Origin: Malania oleifera
Lineage: Eukaryota > Streptophyta > Magnoliopsida > Santalales > Ximeniaceae
NCBI RefSeq assembly: GCF_029873635.1
Contig: NC_080425.1
Location: forward strand, 38,877,390-38,941,389
Length of the DNA stretch: 64,000 bases
Direction of reading: 5' to 3'
Shown here: one piece after another, positions 1 to 11,478 of the stretch
Layout: every line of letters begins with the position of its first letter
How positions within the stretch are numbered: the first letter of the stretch is position 1
Position numbers and translations under genes: made by a program
Notes under the pieces: model-generated
The model's input: only the letters and a program-made list of their open reading frames with translations
The model's database searches: none
Told to the model about the DNA's origin: nothing

Positions 1-855
1 CATCCACAATATCCATAAATTGGCCACATCAACAACCCTATTACCATTCATATGACCCAACCCGCATTGGGTACCGGGTAAAAAGTTATTTTATCTATAA
101 AACCTAACAGCAAAAGACAGTATATTCATATCATCTAGAATACAATATCCAGATTACTAACATACATATTTACACAATACTATCTCATACCCAAAAATGA
201 TACAACCCTAGGGAATCACACCTCCCTAATCCAAACTCACCTTGTATATCAGGGTTCCGCTCCCTACTATCATAAAGCTCTATCACCTAATAGATCTCTG
301 TTTCCTTAAAAAATTAGATAAATTGGGTGAGACACATCTTAGTAAGAAGGAATAAATTATTTACAGTGTGTGGCCATATGAGTTCAGTTATAACATGCTT
401 TACTTTTTTTTCAAAACAACATTTTATCTGAGAAAATACACTGATATTCACATTCTTATAATCATATAGATATAAAACACAAGCTTTTATAAGCTTTAAA
501 ATCATTTCTCAAGTTTATTCATTTCCAACACACATAATTACCCTCGAAGTTCCTGATAATAGGGAAGATTGTCTGCCCGTACAGGTAGCTTCCTTCTGCC
601 CTAACAGGTTATACTGTTAGGAATGGCCACATCTGATACCTATCAGGGCACTCACCTTACTCAGTTAGCCCTCAGACGGAGAGTTTCACTTCGCCTCAAT
701 TATTTATTTTATAAAACACACACTCTTTCATTTTTCATAATCATTTCCCATTTTAACTCATTACATATCTATGTATACATAAATTCACATTTATGTACTT
801 TACATAATACATTAGATCACATAATTCCAATTCTCAACACATTCACGATTTCCAT

Positions 856-1294
856 ACTAAGCATACCTCCCCAACGGCATCAGTAGGAATCTCACAACAC
901 AACTTCCATATTGAGCATACCTCCCCAGCGGCATCAGTAGGAATTTTACAACACAATTTCCATCTTGAGCATACCTCCCCAACGGCATCAGTAGGAACTT
1001 CACCACACAATTTCCATACTGAGCATACCTCCCCAATGGCATCAGTAGGAACTTCACACATATAATCTCCTTGCTGAGCATACCTCCCCAATGGCATGAG
1101 TAGAAACTTCACACACACACACACAGTCTCCATGCTGAGCATACCTCCCCAATGATATCAGTAGGAACTTCACACACACACATACACAGGGTCTCCATAC
1201 TGAGCATACCTCACCAACGACATTAGTAGGAACTTCACACACACACATATAGTCTCCATACTGAGCAGACCTCCCCAACGGCATCAGTAGGAGC

Positions 1295-1327
<33 letters not shown>

Positions 1328-1440
1328 TATCTATACTGAGCATACCTCCTTAACGGTATCAGTAGGAACTTCACACAGACACACACACACACAGTCTCCA
1401 TATTAAGCATATCTCCCCAACGACATCAGTAGGAAAGGAA
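856..1440 (-). repeat. Minisatellite of about 10 units inside the G0 LTR, with growing (CA)n tracts
   Basis: About ten units each begin with a variant of gagcatacctccccaac followed by ggcatcagtagga and a cacac-rich tail. Unit starts fall near 857, 912, 964, 1018, 1073, 1135, 1199, 1259, 1337 and 1404. Spacing is about 53-55 bases in the first five units and 60-78 in the later ones, mainly because the (CA)n tail lengthens; the longest CA run is near 1297-1325. Apparent reading frames across it are by-products of the repeat. Confidence 0.93.
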
Positions 1441-2667
1441 TACCACCCACCTGCAATTATTGTGCGATATTGGCATATCATCAATCATATTTCAGTATAT
1501 TTCAATTCAATTTAATATAAATATTCTCATCATTTTCTATGCACATTTCTTCATCTCATAATAATATATATCATATTTCACATATTTCCACATTTCCAAA
1601 AATACTCATTTTTCATGCAAATAATTTCTACTCACGTATAAATATCACATCAATCATTCTCATTTCAATATTTTTTCAGAAAATATATATCATTATATTT
1701 CACATTTTTCAACACATGTCATGTGCCACACAATTTTCATCTAATATTCATAATATGTTAATTTCACACTGCAAAGCATCACGATTTAATATTACTCAAA
1801 TGCCACACAATTTATCTAATATTTATATCATAATAAATTTTCAAGCAAAATACCATATGTTCATTTTCACATATTAATTCACACAATAATTCTAAAAATA
1901 CTGTTATAATTTATTTCCCTTACCTGACTTACTGAGAGACTCGTTAACACCCAGACTCTACGCCCTTGGCGCCCAAAACTTAAATCTTGAAATTTACATT
2001 TTTCTCAGATTAATTAACTCATTTTCCTCAAAACAATCCTCGAATAACCTTCCCTAAGCTCTCTATACCCCAAATTATCACTTAAACTATTATTTAACAC
2101 CCCCATTTAATTTCTGAATTTTACCTACGGGTCCCAAAATTACACATGTGGTGCTCACCCGGGTCCTAAATTTCAGAAATCCTACTTCAACCCTAGATGC
2201 TCAACATTTTAACATTTCTAAATTAATCCTAATTAATTAAAAATAAGCCCCTTAATAACCCCCTACCTCAAATTTGGGGTTTTGCCCACGACGATCCCAC
2301 GAGAATTTCGTCCCGCTAGACTTGTAGAGAATCATCCCTAGATTCTCATGATGGTGTCCGTTCGTCGATTGGACTTATAATTTGCAAGAAATTAAAGAAA
2401 ATGAGAAAATTGGCTTACCCCAAGAGATACGTTTACGCCGCTCCTACCACCGATCCACTCTGGTAGAAATGACGGCAACGGAGAATGGAGTCCCACGGTA
2501 TCTTCCATTTTTTGATTGGAAAAAAATCCGCCACGAAATCAAGGAGAGAGAATGAGAGGCGAGAGAGAGAGTCCGCTGTGCGCAGGAAAAGGAAGAAGAA
2601 GAAACAAATGAAAATAAAATAAAATAAATAAAAAATTCAAAACTCCCGAAGCTTCTAGCTTCAGGAG

Positions 2668-2670
2668 TGT

Positions 2671-2704
<34 letters not shown>

Positions 2705-2835
2705 TAATTAATTAATATTAATAGTAATATATTTTATTAATAAAATAAAAATAAATTTTAATTATTTTTTTTCTTTTTTTAATAAAAAAATTTGATTAAT
2801 TAATTAATTAAATTTTTTTTTAAATCACTCCACTA
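2668..2835. repeat. (ATA)n microsatellite and A/T-rich tract
   Basis: A run of about eleven ATA units (2670-2703) is followed by about 130 bases of almost pure A/T. It lies within the first 230 bases of the minus-strand G0 LTR. Confidence 0.9.
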
Positions 2836-2889
2836 ATCTTCTATATCCCTTTTTGGGGTTATTACAATATTTTTGTTTTTTTTTTTTTG

Positions 2890-3500
2890 CTCATGCATGA
2901 ACATACACATCTTAAAGGTAAATTACATCACTACAAAATGACATATAAAACAACATAAAAACATGGATAAAACAAAAGGGATCGCATACAAATTCTAAAA
3001 CTTGCTTCTAGGAAACAATGCATGTCATACATGAAAAAATGAGTGAAATTACATTAGAGGAAGGGTTAGACACTGACCTTGTAATGCACTTTCACTTTGT
3101 AGACAAGTAAGGGTCTCTCTTTAGAAGATCCCTCCGTAAATGTCCCTTGAACAACTTGAAGGAATAAAGTGTCGTTTTTTTTTTCTTTCAAACAAAACCA
3201 TCTATTTTGAACCCTTTTCTTCACAGCATTCTTCACCTTGCCCTTACTTAGATACACATTAAACTCTCCTCAAGAAGGTCTTTTTATAGACTTCTTATGG
3301 AGTAAAGGGAAATTCCTTTTGAATTTGAATTTTCAAGTTAACCACCAATAACACCAACCATTAGCTGTCATGACTAGCAATTGACACTTGGCATCAAAGG
3401 AGCGCATGACATGCCCAAAACCTCCAGCCAATCAGAGATTAACAACTAAAATTTCAAATTTTAGGCAGATTAATTAACCGCTTAAAGGGGCCAATCAACC
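2890..3500 (-). repeat. Left arm of an inverted pair of LTR-like segments
   Basis: On the minus strand this stretch carries tataaaaagacct, then aggtcagtgtctaa about 200 bases on, in the same order and spacing as on the plus strand at 4266-4395. Both arms also share a region rich in tttgaattttgaattttc just upstream. The tataaaa stretch followed by a leader suggests an LTR promoter and R region. A 63-codon open frame here (3066-3257, minus) matches nothing I recognise and is probably not a gene. Confidence 0.55.
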
Positions 3501-3904
3501 ACTTACTTGGTCATAAATATTTACCTTATTTTCTTTATCCTTATCAACTACATTATGAATTATCTTTTGCCTACTTCCTTTTGTCACATGTTTCATCATT
3601 CACAACTACTACTTTCGTACTAGTAAAAGATGTCTCTATCCTCTTACTCAAAGCTATCAATTTCTTTAAATGCATATACACGTAAATTCTTTATTCTTAT
3701 TGATTCTCTATCTTCTACCTCTTGTTTTTAATATGCTATTATCTTTAGGGACCCTTTCTTACAATAAGAAACACTGAAATCTAGCATTGTTCAAGTAGTA
3801 TAATCAACTGCTTGAAAATTTTATCATTTTAACGTCCATTAATGTATGGAATGGTTTATCATTATGGTCAATCCTAACATATATTAGTAACCCGTTTTCA
3901 CAAT

Positions 3905-4700
3905 TACAAGTGTAGATGTTGATAGTCATTTTCTACCTTCCAAAACAAGGACCAATTTAAGTATATGAAAAGTTAAGGCAAGATGGAAAAAAAAAAAAAA
4001 AAAAATCTCCAAAGGCAGTCGACCAATCCATTCGGGCGGTCGACCCGCCATTGTAGGTGGTTGACTAACCTTACCAATATTTAAATTTTTGAGTTATTTT
4101 TGTTTGACTAGTTGGGATTTTGAGCTTGCCACGTGGCCCTTTGATGACACTTATCAACTTTCAATAACGGTAGTTGATAGTTGATAATTTTTTGTGGTTA
4201 GTTTTTGAATTTGAATTTTCAAAATCCAAATTTTAAGAGATTTCCTCCTTTTTATGGGAGGTTTATAAAAAGACCTATTGTGGGATACTTCAATGTACAT
4301 AAGTGAGTGCAAGGTTGAGATTTTCTAAGTAAAAGGGAGAAGGGTCTTCATGTGATTTATATAGTGGTCTTACATCTCAAGGTCAGTGTCTAATACTTCT
4401 CTTTGTCAAATTTCATTTATTTATATGAGTTTAGTATACATTATGCTTAAAGGAATATATTTGGTTTTTTATGCGATTTATTCTGCTTTTCATGTGTTTT
4501 CATGTTGTAATTTATTTCATGTTATTGGTTAGATGTTTATTTTTTTGATGTGAGGAAAGAAACATACAAAAAGTGTCAAAAATGACACGAATAGAAGGTT
4601 TACAGTTCAGGCAATCGACTATCCTATGTAATTGGTCGATCGACTTTCGTTGCTTCTAAAAAGGTTGTCGTTGGCTACTTGACAGTTGACTGACCCTCTG
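3905..4700 (+). repeat. Right arm of the inverted pair; SIRE-like LTR fragment with GTCGAC motifs
   Basis: This is the plus-strand partner of the 2890-3500 segment: it contains tataaaaagacct at about 4266 and aaggtcagtgtctaa at about 4379. It also holds the spaced GTCGAC-type motifs typical of the SIRE LTRs in this window, for example agtcgaccaatcc near 4018, ggtcgacccgcc near 4038 and degenerate forms near 4612-4690. I could not fix the exact ends. Confidence 0.5.
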
Positions 4701-5301
4701 AAAACAGCCAATCGCTAAATCTCAAAAGGTGCTTTTTAACGCCTTTTCTTTGTTTTTCTTTATTATTGATATTATGTACGTTTTTGAGGTTTTGCCTATA
4801 AAACCAAGTTTTCACATGATTTAAACAAGTTTATCCATTTTTTAAAAAAATGCTAATGTTTTTCATCAAATTTTCTAAAAAATCCTTTAAGTCATACACC
4901 CATGATACGACTTTTGAGTGCTCTCCAAGTTTCAAAAAAAAAATTTCAAGGCTAGGTTTTGGTTCTCCACAAAAAATTCACAAAACATTGTAAGTTTTTT
5001 TTTCTTCTTTTTTTCAAGTTAAATCATTTTTCAAAGCATTCACCTATGAAGTGGTTTAAGGGTGGAAAATAGTTTTTTAAAAGTATAAAACTTGTTTTCA
5101 TTCTCGATTTAATAGAGTATCCATTGAGAAATCAATTTTCTAATCAAAGAATGGAAGGCTACTCAATGAAGGCTTCAAGTAATCCCAAAAGTTTTCAAGT
5201 GTTTATAAAGGAACTTTCGCAAGTTTTCCACTAAAAATGTTCTCCAAACTTGTTTTGAAAAATATTTTTGGAACTATAAGTGGCTTGACTCCTCTATTGG
5301 A

Positions 5302-5336
<35 letters not shown>

Positions 5337-5505
5337 CAATCTTCATTAGTAGATTCAACCATAATTCAAAAATCTCTTTTTTTCTTCTCTTATGTTGTGT
5401 TATCTTATTTTGTTTGTTTATTTTTCGTGCCATTTGTGGGCACAAAGTAGTGAAACTTGCCTTTGAATGAGTTTCATGAAAGCTCTCACAAATTACGAAG
5501 AAATG
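4700..5505. other. Non-coding, A/T-rich, repeat-derived stretch
   Basis: No supportable coding frame. It may be the 5' part of SIRE LTR(a), but no TGTTAAC-like start could be found to match the start of LTR(b). It contains the (TA)n tract at 5303-5334. Confidence 0.5.
5303..5334. repeat. (TA)n microsatellite
   Basis: About sixteen perfect TA units lie between aggat and ggcaat. Confidence 0.97.
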
Positions 5506-7267
5506 AGAGATTAAACTAAAACTCCTCAGTCGACCAGTCTTTTAAAATTGCTCGTGCTTTGAAGCCTCAGTCGACCGCCCTTTGTGTTTCAAATTTGGCC
5601 AACCAACTGGCCTTGTTCACTCAGCAGACCGAGGCTTAGGCCAGCCGACCAAACTTACGAAGATTTGGAAATTGCCTTGGCTAGCCTATCGACACCTTTC
5701 ATGGCCAACTGAACCCCTAAATAAATTTCAACTTTATGTGTGAGGTCAGTCAATCGGCGTTGGCTCCTATTGACCGAACCTCTCAGGTTCCGACTATGTT
5801 TTAGCACTAATTACATTTAAATCTTAATTAAACAATTTTAAAAATGACCAGCGTGTCCCTAATGATCAAAAATCCTAAAAAATCTATAAATAGCCCATTT
5901 GTAAGCACAATTAGTGATATTGATTAGCAAAAATTCTCTCTAAAATTATTTGTGCTATTATTGCTTATACACTTTCATATTCAAGTATGTTTTTCTCTTT
6001 CTCTCTCATTTTACTTTGCAAAAATCATTCTAAGAGGAGAGCATTGTTGTCATCCTCTTCATTTGCAAACTCATTACAATTTGAAGAGTGATTGATACTC
6101 ATTCTTGTGGGCTTATCCATTACATTTTTTAAAGCTAATACTCTCTTATTCATTCATTGCTTTAAAATCTCATGAGAGTAACCTTTGAGTTCTTCCAACA
6201 ATACTTGTTGATAAATATTTTCTTAGGAGAACTTTTCTATAGCTTGTGAGTCTAGGCATTTTTATTGCAAGATTCAAAGGCTTTTTTTGTGCATATTGAA
6301 AAATATCTTTTGTAAAGCTAATCTTCATCATCTCCTTTACTTTGTTATTAAAAAAATATTTTTAGAGACAATATTATTTAAGGTTTAGATCTTTGAAAAG
6401 CACTCACTCATTGTTTTTTATATATTGGAATCAAATATCGTTTTCCTCCATCATCTCTCATACTACCGTTTAGATCTTTAAAAAGCACTCACAGTTTTTT
6501 ATATATTGATCAAATATCGTTTTCCTCCATCATCTCTCATATTACTTGATAAATACATTTTTGGGAGATAAACTTGAAATACTCTACTGAGCATTAATTC
6601 TTATCATACAAGAGTGCATTTGAGCTTAAATTTATACATCATTTGCTTAGTGTAGAAGAACATTGTTTGTACACAAATTTTACCATTGTTGTATTCCCAA
6701 AGTGTGATCGTCGGAAGAGGATTGTACTGTCAGGTAAAGTGCACTAGATGGGCTCAGAGCCGGTTAGGAAAGTTAGGAGCACCATCCTGTAAGGTGTGGT
6801 TGTAGGTTATGGCTCAGCCTCGAAATTTGAGCTCTGGTGTACCTCGCCCGGTAAGGAGAGGTTGTAATGGTGTCACTCCACCCAATAAGTGAGCAAAGGT
6901 AGTAGAATCTTCTAAGCGGGGTTGGCTTGAGGCGGGGATGTAAGCACTGTTGGCCGAACCTTGATAACATATCTTGTGTCACTCCTTCTTTACACTCTTT
7001 ACATTCCAATATTTGCATGATTATATTTATCTGCTGATATTATTGCTAGTGCATTTTAGATATTAATTTGTGATTGATTGGGAAATACTAGAACCGTGAT
7101 ACGTGTGTAAATTATTTAAACATTTCTATACATTTGCTAAATTGATATTTGATTTGACAGACCAAAGGTTGCATTATACTGATTGTGGATATAAAAATAG
7201 GACACTTGACCTAAAAATTTTTTAAATATCCAATTCACCCCCCCCCCTCTCTTGGGATCACACCATA
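5505..7267 (+). mobile_element. SIRE-type copia LTR(a), left end unresolved
   Basis: It matches LTR(b) in order: GTCGAC-type motifs at 5529 and 5569, a middle with repeated ttgaaaaatatttt-like modules, then the hallmark block ggttggcttgaggcggggatgta at about 6930 followed by gccgaacct. It ends with a C-run (about 7240-7250) and cttgggatcacacca. The same closing block is found at 20,740-21,033 in LTR(b) and 32,850-33,147 in LTR(c). The left boundary is uncertain and may lie up to 500 bases further left. Confidence 0.75.
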
Positions 7268-7676
7268 ATTCTCAGTCCATCATAGAATAAATTCCACTTG
7301 GCCAGTTACACTGCTTAATTGAAAGAATTGTTCAAAACATAAATAAGAATGCTTTCATATGCCCAACATTTTTGTCAAATGGAGGGGGGGGGGGGTTCTC
7401 TTTTAAGTTAAGTATTTTTTAAAATACTCAAATTATCTTATACTTAGTTTAGCCCTTTTGCTAATGCCAAAAAGGGGGAGAGATGCTTAAGCAAAATATT
7501 GTCTAATCTTTTATACTCCCTGCATTTTCATTGTTAAATGGGATGAGTACCTGAGCTTCATTGTCAAAACTTAATGCATAATTAATTTAAAATGTCCTCT
7601 TTCTTAAGATATGCTTGAATTATACTATTTATTTTTAAAGTATGCATATTGTAAGGGGGAGCCTTTTCAAGCTAAA
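7268..7676 (+). mobile_element. Remnant of SIRE internal region (gag-pol deleted), left of G1
   Basis: No gag or pol motif is present. The sequence goes from the end of LTR(a) to polypurine stretches such as aaaaagggggagag near 7471 and taagggggagcc near 7651, which resemble the 3' non-coding region of SIRE elements. A 13-base G run lies near 7384. The text stops at gctaaa where G1 is inserted and resumes at taaagtc at 16,630. The main body of this element has therefore been lost. Confidence 0.7.
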
Positions 7677-9598
7677 TGTAGTGACCCGAAGAATAATGGT
7701 ATTTAAATAATAAAGAGGGAGGGAAATGGAAACAGAAACATAAGGAAGCAGCAGGCTTCGTTGACGAAAGCTTCACATTCGTTGACGACGTTGCACGTTG
7801 GGTGTAATAACCCAGGAATTTAATCAAGGACTCGTCGACAAATACAGGGGATTCGTTGACAAGGATAACATAAGGTCTCATTGACGAGGGTATGTTTCGT
7901 TGACGCGAAGATACAGAGAAGCTGTTTTCTAAATTCTGAAATTTGCCGACAAGGAGATGGTGTTCGTCGACGAACCTTCTTCGTGACCTCATTGACGAGA
8001 TGATGCGGCTCGTCGATGAAGGCCACAATGTAAATAGTGTTAAATGAGGATTTTTACACATAAATTAAGTGGAATTCTCTCTCTCTCTCTCTCTCCTCCC
8101 TACGGTTCCTCTTCCTTCTCTCTTCGATTTCGGTCCTGTCGTTCACCGGAGCGAAAATCTGAGGCCACCACAAAGCTTTTGGAGAAGTTCTCCTTAAGTT
8201 TGCTAGTGCAGATCATCGGTGGGACGGAGTTACATTTCATCCCAGATTCAGGGTAAGGTCCTTTTGTCAAAGTTTGGCTTTCTAGCAGTTGTAGAAAATG
8301 TAGTATGCAAGGAAATAGTGATATTTTGTTCTGAAATATTTGATTTTCATGGTGTTGAGTGGGGAGCCCAGCGGGTGTAGGAACCGTCATAGTAGGGGAT
8401 TTTAGCAGGAATTGGGTAAGGGAAATATGCTATGCTAGGCAAACCTATTATGATTCAGTATAAATTATATGTTTTCAACAAATTATTATTCAGATTATTT
8501 ATGCGATTTCAGAACCTGATAATGTTAATGTTTAATGGTGTGGTATGAGTTTGTTATTAGCCCAGTACAAGGTTTCCATAATTTTCAGAATACCATGATT
8601 TTCAGCACACGCACAGAAACTCGTATTTTACAGTATTTCTTAGAATATTATGATATAGCCATTTCAAAACCATAACGTTCAGTTTATACAGTTAATCAGA
8701 AAATTCAGTTATTCAGTTATGCAGACATACTAGATATCCAGTTGTTACAGTTTATTCAGCTCAGTACATATTATGTTATGGTTATTTCAGCTATTACAAA
8801 ATCATGGTAAAAATAATATTTTAGAAATATCAATTATGTATATAATATCAAACCCAGATGGACCATATTCAGCAACAGAGCACGGTACCGTAGCTATTTT
8901 CAGTTCGGAGTGCAACCCCTATTCAGATAATAGGTGGTATTCAGAATCGATCATGTATATGTTGTGGACATGCTCCCCATCAGATATGGGTTGAGGGGGC
9001 CGATCTAACTGTCGAAGTTCAGTTGACTTACCCTCGTCGGCCAGCCAAGTTAGGTCCTGGCTTTGGGCCGCACAACCCTGTTATGAGGGGTAAATTCATG
9101 ACTTCATTTATCCATCCAGGGAATTTTCACAGTTATTATTTATATATACCATGATCATATTCACAGACAACAGTTATACTTATAAGTATTAGCAGTATTA
9201 TGAATAGAACATTCTGAATAATCAGTTTATGTTAAGCTACTTAAGCATGTTTTATATGATAATAGGTATTCAAGTTTTTCTCATTGATATTTTTCAAGTG
9301 ATCCAGCTAGGTGAGCGGATCAAGCTTGCAGGTAGAGGGGCTACAATGCTACCCTACCAGAAGGGTGAGCATTTTTGGGAAAGAGGGTATTTTGTGTAGC
9401 CCTTGTTCAGTTATGTATTTATATGTTGGGAGTATTTAGCACTCTGGTATTGTATTGTATATGAATATGATTGTGGATACTTGAATTCAACTTCTCGCTG
9501 CTTAGGTTGATGGTTTTATATTAATTAGAAAATAACGGAGCAGTGGAATTTCATAGTATTTATTAGTTAAAAAAAAAAAAATTTAGCTGGACGTCACA
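7677..9598 (+). mobile_element. G1 5' LTR
   Basis: It begins TGTAGTGACCCGAAGA and ends GGACGTCACA just before the primer-binding site. U3 (7750-8020) carries about ten copies of a palindrome-like motif around GTCGAC, most altered by C-to-T or G-to-A changes. The TATA position reads tgtaaatag (about 8029) instead of the 3' LTR's tataaat, so promoter strength is doubtful. A (CT)n tract lies at 8072-8095. Compared with the 3' LTR it lacks about 90 bases near 9285. Confidence 0.92.
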
Positions 9599-9599
9599 A

Positions 9600-9616
9600 T
9601 TTTGTATCAGAGCCTA
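9600..9616 (+). promoter_or_regulatory. G1 primer-binding site (initiator tRNA-Met type)
   Basis: ttgtatcagagcc follows the 5' LTR end by a few bases. It differs by one base from tggtatcagagc, the usual complement of the 3' end of plant initiator tRNA-Met. Confidence 0.9.
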
Positions 9617-9921
9617 GGTTGCTAGGTTCTGTAGACTTTAGAATGCAGCAGAAGCAATACCAGAGTATAGGAAATGATTTGAGGTTTGTTCTGTAGTCTG
9701 AGTATAGAACTTTCCGTGGTGGTTTCTGTGTTTTTCCTAGGATGACAATTTGAGGAAAACCATAGTAAACTATTATCGGGTCATGTGTCTAGGTTGCAGA
9801 ACTGGATTCTGAATTAAGATCAGGGAAGGTAGTTAGTTATGAATATGGGATTTGAGTGGAATAAAATAGATTCGGTTTGTGCAACAAATAAGATTCTTAA
9901 AGTGTGTTCTTTATTTTCAGG

Positions 9922-10860
9922 ATGGACCCAAGAAGTAGTGGCACGAATGCTGGGGGAGACAGTTCAGGACCTTCCAACATAGGAGGTGGAGATACTGATT
10001 TCGTACTACGCAGCATCACCCAACAGGTGATGGTTGAGATAGCCAGGAGCTCAGGGGAGCGTAGCTGCATGATTGAGCAGTTAACGCGGATGAAGCCCCC
10101 ATCCTTTGCTAGAGGAGATCACCCGATTGCAGCTGAGAATTGGGTCAAGGACATCGAAAAGATGTTGGCAGTGCCTTCTTGTTCGGATGAGCAGAAGGTA
10201 GTATTTGGAGCATTTAAACTAACAAGGGAGGCGAAGCGCTGGTGGAGATCAGCGTGACTAATAGAGGAGCAAAGGCCAATTTCAGTACTAGTGACATAGG
10301 ATCAATTCAAGGGGTTGTTCTTCGAGCGATATTTTCCTTCTGTCATTCAGAGCACGAAGGTAGCAGAGTTTATGCACCTGGCATAAGGCAGATGAACGTA
10401 TCTCAGTACGCAGCTCGGTTTATCGAGTTGTTGCGTTTTGCTCCACATCTAGCACCTAATGAAGAGAAAAAGGTAAGAAAGTTTGAAGATGGACTGAGGT
10501 AGAATTTGTTTAAACAGGTGATTGGTTTTAGGGCTGAGACATTTACGGAGGTTGTAGATAGAGCTGCGATCATTTAGAGTGGTATTCAGAGGGGTTTAGC
10601 AACTCAGAGTCAGAGGAAGTGGCCGACGCCTTAGGGTTTTCAGGTAGGCTCTAGTAGGGGTCTATGGAGAGGAGTCGAGATAGGGGAGATCAGTGGCAAA
10701 CGACAGGACCTCGCAAAAATAAGGGTACGCCGACTTTCCTAGTATGTCAGATGTGCGGGAGACGTCATTTGGGGGAGTGCCGGGCAGGGAGAGATGTGTG
10801 CTATCGTTGTGGGAGATCCAGCTACATAGCATGTGCATGACCAAGTTTGCCAAACTAGAT
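9922..10860 (+). pseudogene. gag: G1 gag (capsid and zinc knuckle), frameshifted
   Basis: The ATG at 9922 opens MDPRSSGTNAGG, which is close to the G2 gag start MDPGSSNMNAGG at 41,133. The capsid part runs to the motif LTREAKRWW, typical of retrotransposon gag. The frame is then lost near 10,245 and continues in another frame to GLR followed by a stop at 10,500. A zinc-knuckle region near 10,745-10,835 reads CQMCGRRH and then CYRCGRSSYIAC, where the usual histidine of CX2CX4HX4C is tyrosine. The protein would package element RNA; this copy is not functional as written. Confidence 0.88.
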
Positions 10861-10949
10861 CCTAGCTCCCAGGTCCTATCGGGGAGGTTAGTAGGTGGCT
10901 CGGGGGGGTCAGCAGAGGAATGTGGCCCCGACGAGAATTTACGCTTTGA

Positions 10950-11368
10950 CGCCTGGTGATGCTGAGGCTGCCACAGATGTGGTGATAGGTACTTTTACTG
11001 TGTTATCATATCCAGTTATTGTCTTATTTGATTAAGGTGCTACTTACTCCTTTGTCTCTGCATCCTATGTTAAATTATCTGGAAGTGAAACCCAATCATT
11101 AGACATAGAATTATCAGTAGCTACACCGTCAGGGTCAGTAATGCGGTGTCAGAGGGTGCTGAGGGGCTATCTAATAGAAATTCAAGGAACAGTGCTACCG
11201 GCAAACCTGATTGTGTTTGAAATGTGCCGGTTTGATGTAATACTGGGAATGGATTGGTTGGGAATTAATCATGCCAGTATTGATTGCCATCAGAAGGAAG
11301 TAATTTTCAGACCCCCTAGTGAGCAAGAATTTAGGCTTGTTTGTTCATGTGTACATGCTCCATTGTAG
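10950..11368 (+). pseudogene. G1 aspartic protease, stop in the active site
   Basis: A single frame carries the retropepsin signature. The active site reads VLFD-stop-GATYSF with the stop codon TAA at 11,033-11,035, where gypsy proteases normally have DSG or DTG. The second conserved block is VILGMDWL at about 11,239. A single C-to-A change from TCA would account for the stop, which is an inference. The protease would cut the gag-pol polyprotein; here it cannot be made in full. Confidence 0.87.
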
Positions 11369-11478
11369 ATAGTATCAGCCATACAAGCAAGCAGACTACT
11401 CCGGGACAGAAGTAAAGGGTTTATGACTATGTAAAGGAAGCATCAAAGAGTGAATCGAAGCTTGACAGTACCCCGGTC

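Larger units (their letters stand above)
1..2866 (-). mobile_element. Ty3-gypsy LTR (G0), minus strand, partial
   Basis: Read on the minus strand, the LTR starts at 2866 with TGTAATAACCCC, a common start of chromodomain-gypsy LTRs in plants, and runs leftwards off the window. Segments near 540-690 and 2270-2560 match the G2 LTR further right: both hold a stretch reading gagtgccct..aggtatcagatg on the element strand, which occurs at 39,447 and 43,087. That supports one family. No gag or pol reading frame lies inside. The A/T-rich block at 2640-2830 lies in its first 230 bases, as expected for U3. Whether it is a solo LTR or one end of a full element cannot be told, because the other end is outside the window. 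Confidence 0.7.

Noticed and set aside
843..1323. Minus-strand open frames with repeated LLMPLGRYAQ-like text, as of a repeat protein
   Set aside because: All three overlapping frames arise from the minisatellite; codon frame shifts between units and (CA)n tracts make a protein implausible.
856..1440. CRISPR-like array of regularly spaced repeats
   Set aside because: Spacers are not unique sequences but extensions of the repeat with CA tracts, and the setting is a plant LTR.
3066..3257. 63-codon minus-strand frame that might be a small gene
   Set aside because: It lies in an inverted LTR-like repeat, has no recognised motif and its plus-strand partner copy does not keep the frame.
7380..7400. 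Long G run as a second polypurine tract of SIRE
   Set aside because: It is followed by ttctctttt and no LTR start; the true tract is at 16,665-16,677 next to TTGTTAAC.
7820..8390. Several open frames on both strands in the G1 5' LTR
   Set aside because: They lie in LTR U3/R; the GTCGAC motif array creates open frames by composition. The 3' LTR does not conserve them.
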